Assembly (NCBI GenBank): GCA_019237595.1
Contig: JAFAGU010000022.1
Coordinates: 1 to 7,275, forward strand
Origin: Betaproteobacteria bacterium
GTDB lineage: Bacteria > Pseudomonadota > Gammaproteobacteria > Burkholderiales > SG8-39
Reading direction: 5' to 3'
DNA length: 7,275 bases
Below are positions 5,598 through 7,275 of the stretch, one piece after another. Both the position numbers and the translations under genes were made by a program. Position 1 is the first letter of the stretch. Each line of letters opens with the position of its first letter. Under the pieces are notes generated by a model that did not search any database, was not told the DNA's origin, and saw only the letters and a program-made list of their open reading frames with translations.

Positions 5598-6770
5598 TCA
5601 TTCCGCCTGCCCGCCTGGAGCGGTCCAGCGTGCGAGCACGGCTCGCTCCTCGTCGGTGAGGCCCGTGAGGTTCCCGGGCGGCATCGCCCGGGAGACCACT
5701 GCCTGCTGCCGGATCTGCGGCGCATACGCGCGCAGTTTCTCCGGAGTGTCGAGCGCGACGCCCTTGGGCGGCTCCGCGAGTCCCGCGAAGGTGGGCTTGG
5801 CGGCGTGGCAAGGCAGGCAGCGCGCGGCCACGACGGCCTGGACCTCCGCGAAGGCGACCGGCTTGGCGGGCGCGGCGTCCTTCGGCATCGCGATCCACAC
5901 GGCGGCGAGCGCGGAGGCGACGCCTGCGGCCAGGAGCCAGGCCGGCGCGGCGCGCTTGTGACGGATGACGAACCACGTGCGAACGAGCGCGCCGGCGAGC
6001 GTCATCGCGATGAGCACGACCCAGTTCCAGCGGCTCGAGAACGTCATCGGGTAGTGCCCGGAGAGCATCGTGAAGAGCACGGGCAGCGTGAAATAGGTGT
6101 TGTGCACGCTCCGCTGCTTTCCCGCCGCGGCGTAGCGGGGGTCCGGCGCTCGTCCCTCGCGTTTGGCGCGCACGAGTTCCTTCTGTCCCGGGATGATCAC
6201 GTGCGCGACGTTCGCGACCATGATCGTTCCGAGCATCGCCCCGAAGTGCAGGAACGCGCCGCGGCCGCTGAAGAGGTGCGTGAGCGCGTAGGCCGCCGGG
6301 CAGAGCAGGATGAAGATCGCGACGGCGAGCGCCCGGTCGTTCTTCCCGAGCGGCGAGCGGCAAAGTCCTTCGTACACGGCGAGGCCGACAACGAGCGTGC
6401 CGAGGCCCGCAGCAATCGCGGCGGGCTTCGAGAGCGCCATGACGGCGGCATCGATGAGATAGAGCTCGGCCGACCAGTAATAAAGCAGCGCGAGGAGCGC
6501 GAAGCCCGTGAAGAAGGTCCAGTACGCCTCCCACTTGAACCAGTGGAGCGTCGCCGGCAGCTTGCGCGGCGCGAGCTTGTACTTCACCACGTGGTAGAAG
6601 CCGCCGCCGTGGATGGCATCGAGCTTGCCGGCGAGGTCGGGATCGCTCGCGGCCTCCAGCTTGTCGTCGAGCCAGATGAAGTAGAACGAGGCGCCGATCC
6701 AGGCGATGCCCGTCACGACATGCGCCCAGCGCGCGGCGAGGCTCAGCCAGTCGACGAGGTATGCCGCCAC
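5598..6770 (-). CDS. puuD: Urate hydroxylase PuuD: integral membrane urate oxidase with C-terminal cytochrome c domain
   Basis: A 390-aa inner-membrane enzyme that oxidises urate to 5-hydroxyisourate, passing electrons to the respiratory chain through its heme rather than making peroxide from O2 like soluble uricase. About eight hydrophobic segments span residues 9-297. Family-typical stretches include HVVTGIAWIGASFYF (17-31), HGGGFYHVVKY (54-64) and HWFKWEAYWTFFTGF (76-90). The C-terminal cytochrome c domain has the heme site C318-L-P-C321-H322 and a probable axial ligand M363 in AMPPGNLTGL, so both heme ligands are present and it should face the periplasm. The start is GTG at 6770, one base after the Bug-protein stop, giving the N-terminus expected for this family. 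HIU hydrolase and OHCU decarboxylase, the next steps to allantoin, are not in the window. The symbol is shared with the unrelated E. coli putrescine-pathway puuD. Confidence 0.93.
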   Translation of the reverse strand: MAAYLVDWLSLAARWAHVVTGIAWIGASFYFIWLDDKLEAASDPDLAGKLDAIHGGGFYHVVKYKLAPRKLPATLHWFKWEAYWTFFTGFALLALLYYWSAELYLIDAAVMALSKPAAIAAGLGTLVVGLAVYEGLCRSPLGKNDRALAVAIFILLCPAAYALTHLFSGRGAFLHFGAMLGTIMVANVAHVIIPGQKELVRAKREGRAPDPRYAAAGKQRSVHNTYFTLPVLFTMLSGHYPMTFSSRWNWVVLIAMTLAGALVRTWFVIRHKRAAPAWLLAAGVASALAAVWIAMPKDAAPAKPVAFAEVQAVVAARCLPCHAAKPTFAGLAEPPKGVALDTPEKLRAYAPQIRQQAVVSRAMPPGNLTGLTDEERAVLARWTAPGGQAE

Positions 6771-6771
6771 G

Positions 6772-7275
6772 TCAGTTGAGCTTCGCGCCGGAGTCCTTCA
6801 CCGGCTGGTACCACTCCTTCACCTGCGCGGCCACGAAGGCGGTGAAGTCCTCGGGGCTCATGTCGCGGCCCTGCACCCCAAGCTCGGCGAGGCGGCTCCT
6901 CACCGTGGCATCCGCGAGCGCTTTCTTCGTTGCCGCATGCAGGCGATCGACCACCGGCTTCGGCAGGCCGGCCGGGCCGGAGATGCCGAGGAAATTTTCC
7001 GCGACGAGCCGTTTCTCCCCGAGCTCGATCACGCTGGGGATGTCAGGGGCCATCGGCGCGCGCGCCGGCGACGTGACGGCGATGGCCCGCAGCTTGCCGT
7101 CCTTGATGAGCGGCACGTTCTGCGGCAGCGTATCGATCGCGAGCTGGAGCGCCCCGCCCAGCAGGTCGTTGTGCATGGGCGAGGAGCCTTTGTAGCCGAT
7201 GTGCTCCATCTTGAGCCCGTGCTCCTTCTTCAGCGTCTCGCCGACGAGATGCCCGATCGAGCCGATGCCGCCGGA
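6772..7275 (-). CDS. Bug/TctC-family tripartite tricarboxylate transporter substrate-binding protein (5' end beyond right edge)
   Basis: 168 C-terminal residues of a family usually about 320 long, so the signal peptide and first lobe are outside the window. The frame stays open to the right edge: SGGIGSIGHLVGETLK, then HIGYKGSSPMHNDLLGG, the conserved Bug core (GS..HL, YKG, DLLGG). It continues through the family-typical IKDGKLRAIAVTSPAR, PDIPSVIELG and GISGPAGLPKPVVDRL. Bug proteins are periplasmic solute receptors, many without a cognate TTT permease nearby, and they bind varied carboxylates, amides and nicotinate-like ligands. The stop lies one base before the puuD GTG, so the two are almost certainly on one mRNA. 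This context suggests a ligand in purine or ureide metabolism; the sequence does not prove it. Confidence 0.92.
   Translation of the reverse strand, partial: SGGIGSIGHLVGETLKKEHGLKMEHIGYKGSSPMHNDLLGGALQLAIDTLPQNVPLIKDGKLRAIAVTSPARAPMAPDIPSVIELGEKRLVAENFLGISGPAGLPKPVVDRLHAATKKALADATVRSRLAELGVQGRDMSPEDFTAFVAAQVKEWYQPVKDSGAKLN

Noticed and set aside
5575..5601. Longer start for the THI5-like protein at ATG 5601 (overlapping the puuD stop)
   Set aside because: It would add an acidic segment before the signal peptide, while the ATG at 5574 has a strong Shine-Dalgarno 6 nt upstream. It is not fully excluded.
4574..5725. Apparent N-terminal extension of the ATPase into a 644-residue protein
   Set aside because: The extension overlaps the binding-protein gene out of frame and is Arg/Gly-rich; the ATPase starts at GTG 4573.
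5805..6779. 324-codon plus-strand frame opposite puuD
   Set aside because: Antisense Arg/Glu/His-rich translation with no domain; puuD is strongly supported by membrane segments and the CxxCH motif.

Overview
The window is high-GC, densely coding DNA of a free-living proteobacterium. A Bug/TctC-type binding protein (a family greatly expanded in Betaproteobacteria, especially Burkholderiales), a membrane cytochrome c-type urate oxidase and an NMT1/THI5-like ABC importer together suggest a betaproteobacterium. That placement is inference; there is no rRNA or other phylogenetic marker here.

Right part (3036-7275, all minus strand): a tightly packed operon read right to left. It starts outside the window with a Bug-type periplasmic binding protein (3' part only). 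Next come puuD (membrane urate hydroxylase with a C-terminal cytochrome c domain), an NMT1/THI5-like periplasmic binding protein, an ABC ATPase and an ABC permease. Junctions are 1-nt gaps, 1-nt overlaps (TAGTG, TGATG), or a strong internal Shine-Dalgarno 23 nt after the previous stop. The module looks like uptake of a purine- or ureide-like compound coupled to respiratory urate oxidation. The transported substrate is inferred from context only.

Middle (2277-3035, plus strand): two small envelope-protein genes. The first encodes a 136-aa exported protein made almost entirely of three copies of an IPNFGD...WVAG..YL motif that I do not recognise. It is followed by a strong intrinsic terminator. 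The second encodes an 82-aa Ser/Ala/Pro-rich lipoprotein whose stop codon directly abuts the stop codon of the convergent ABC permease.

Left part (1-2118, minus strand): a large regulator with an N-terminal OmpR/CadC-type winged helix, an Ala/Pro linker, a STAND/AAA_16-type ATPase and an alpha-helical TPR-like C-terminus that runs off the left edge. It is divergent from the repeat-protein gene across a 158-bp region that carries a 7-bp inverted repeat and a helically phased 7-bp direct repeat, both plausible operators.

The least explained items are the triple-repeat exported protein and its divergent ATPase-containing regulator. The puuD-transporter operon is recognisable, but it pairs two unrelated types of solute-binding protein. 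No RNA genes, mobile elements or CRISPR arrays were seen, and no gene-free stretch exceeds 300 bases.
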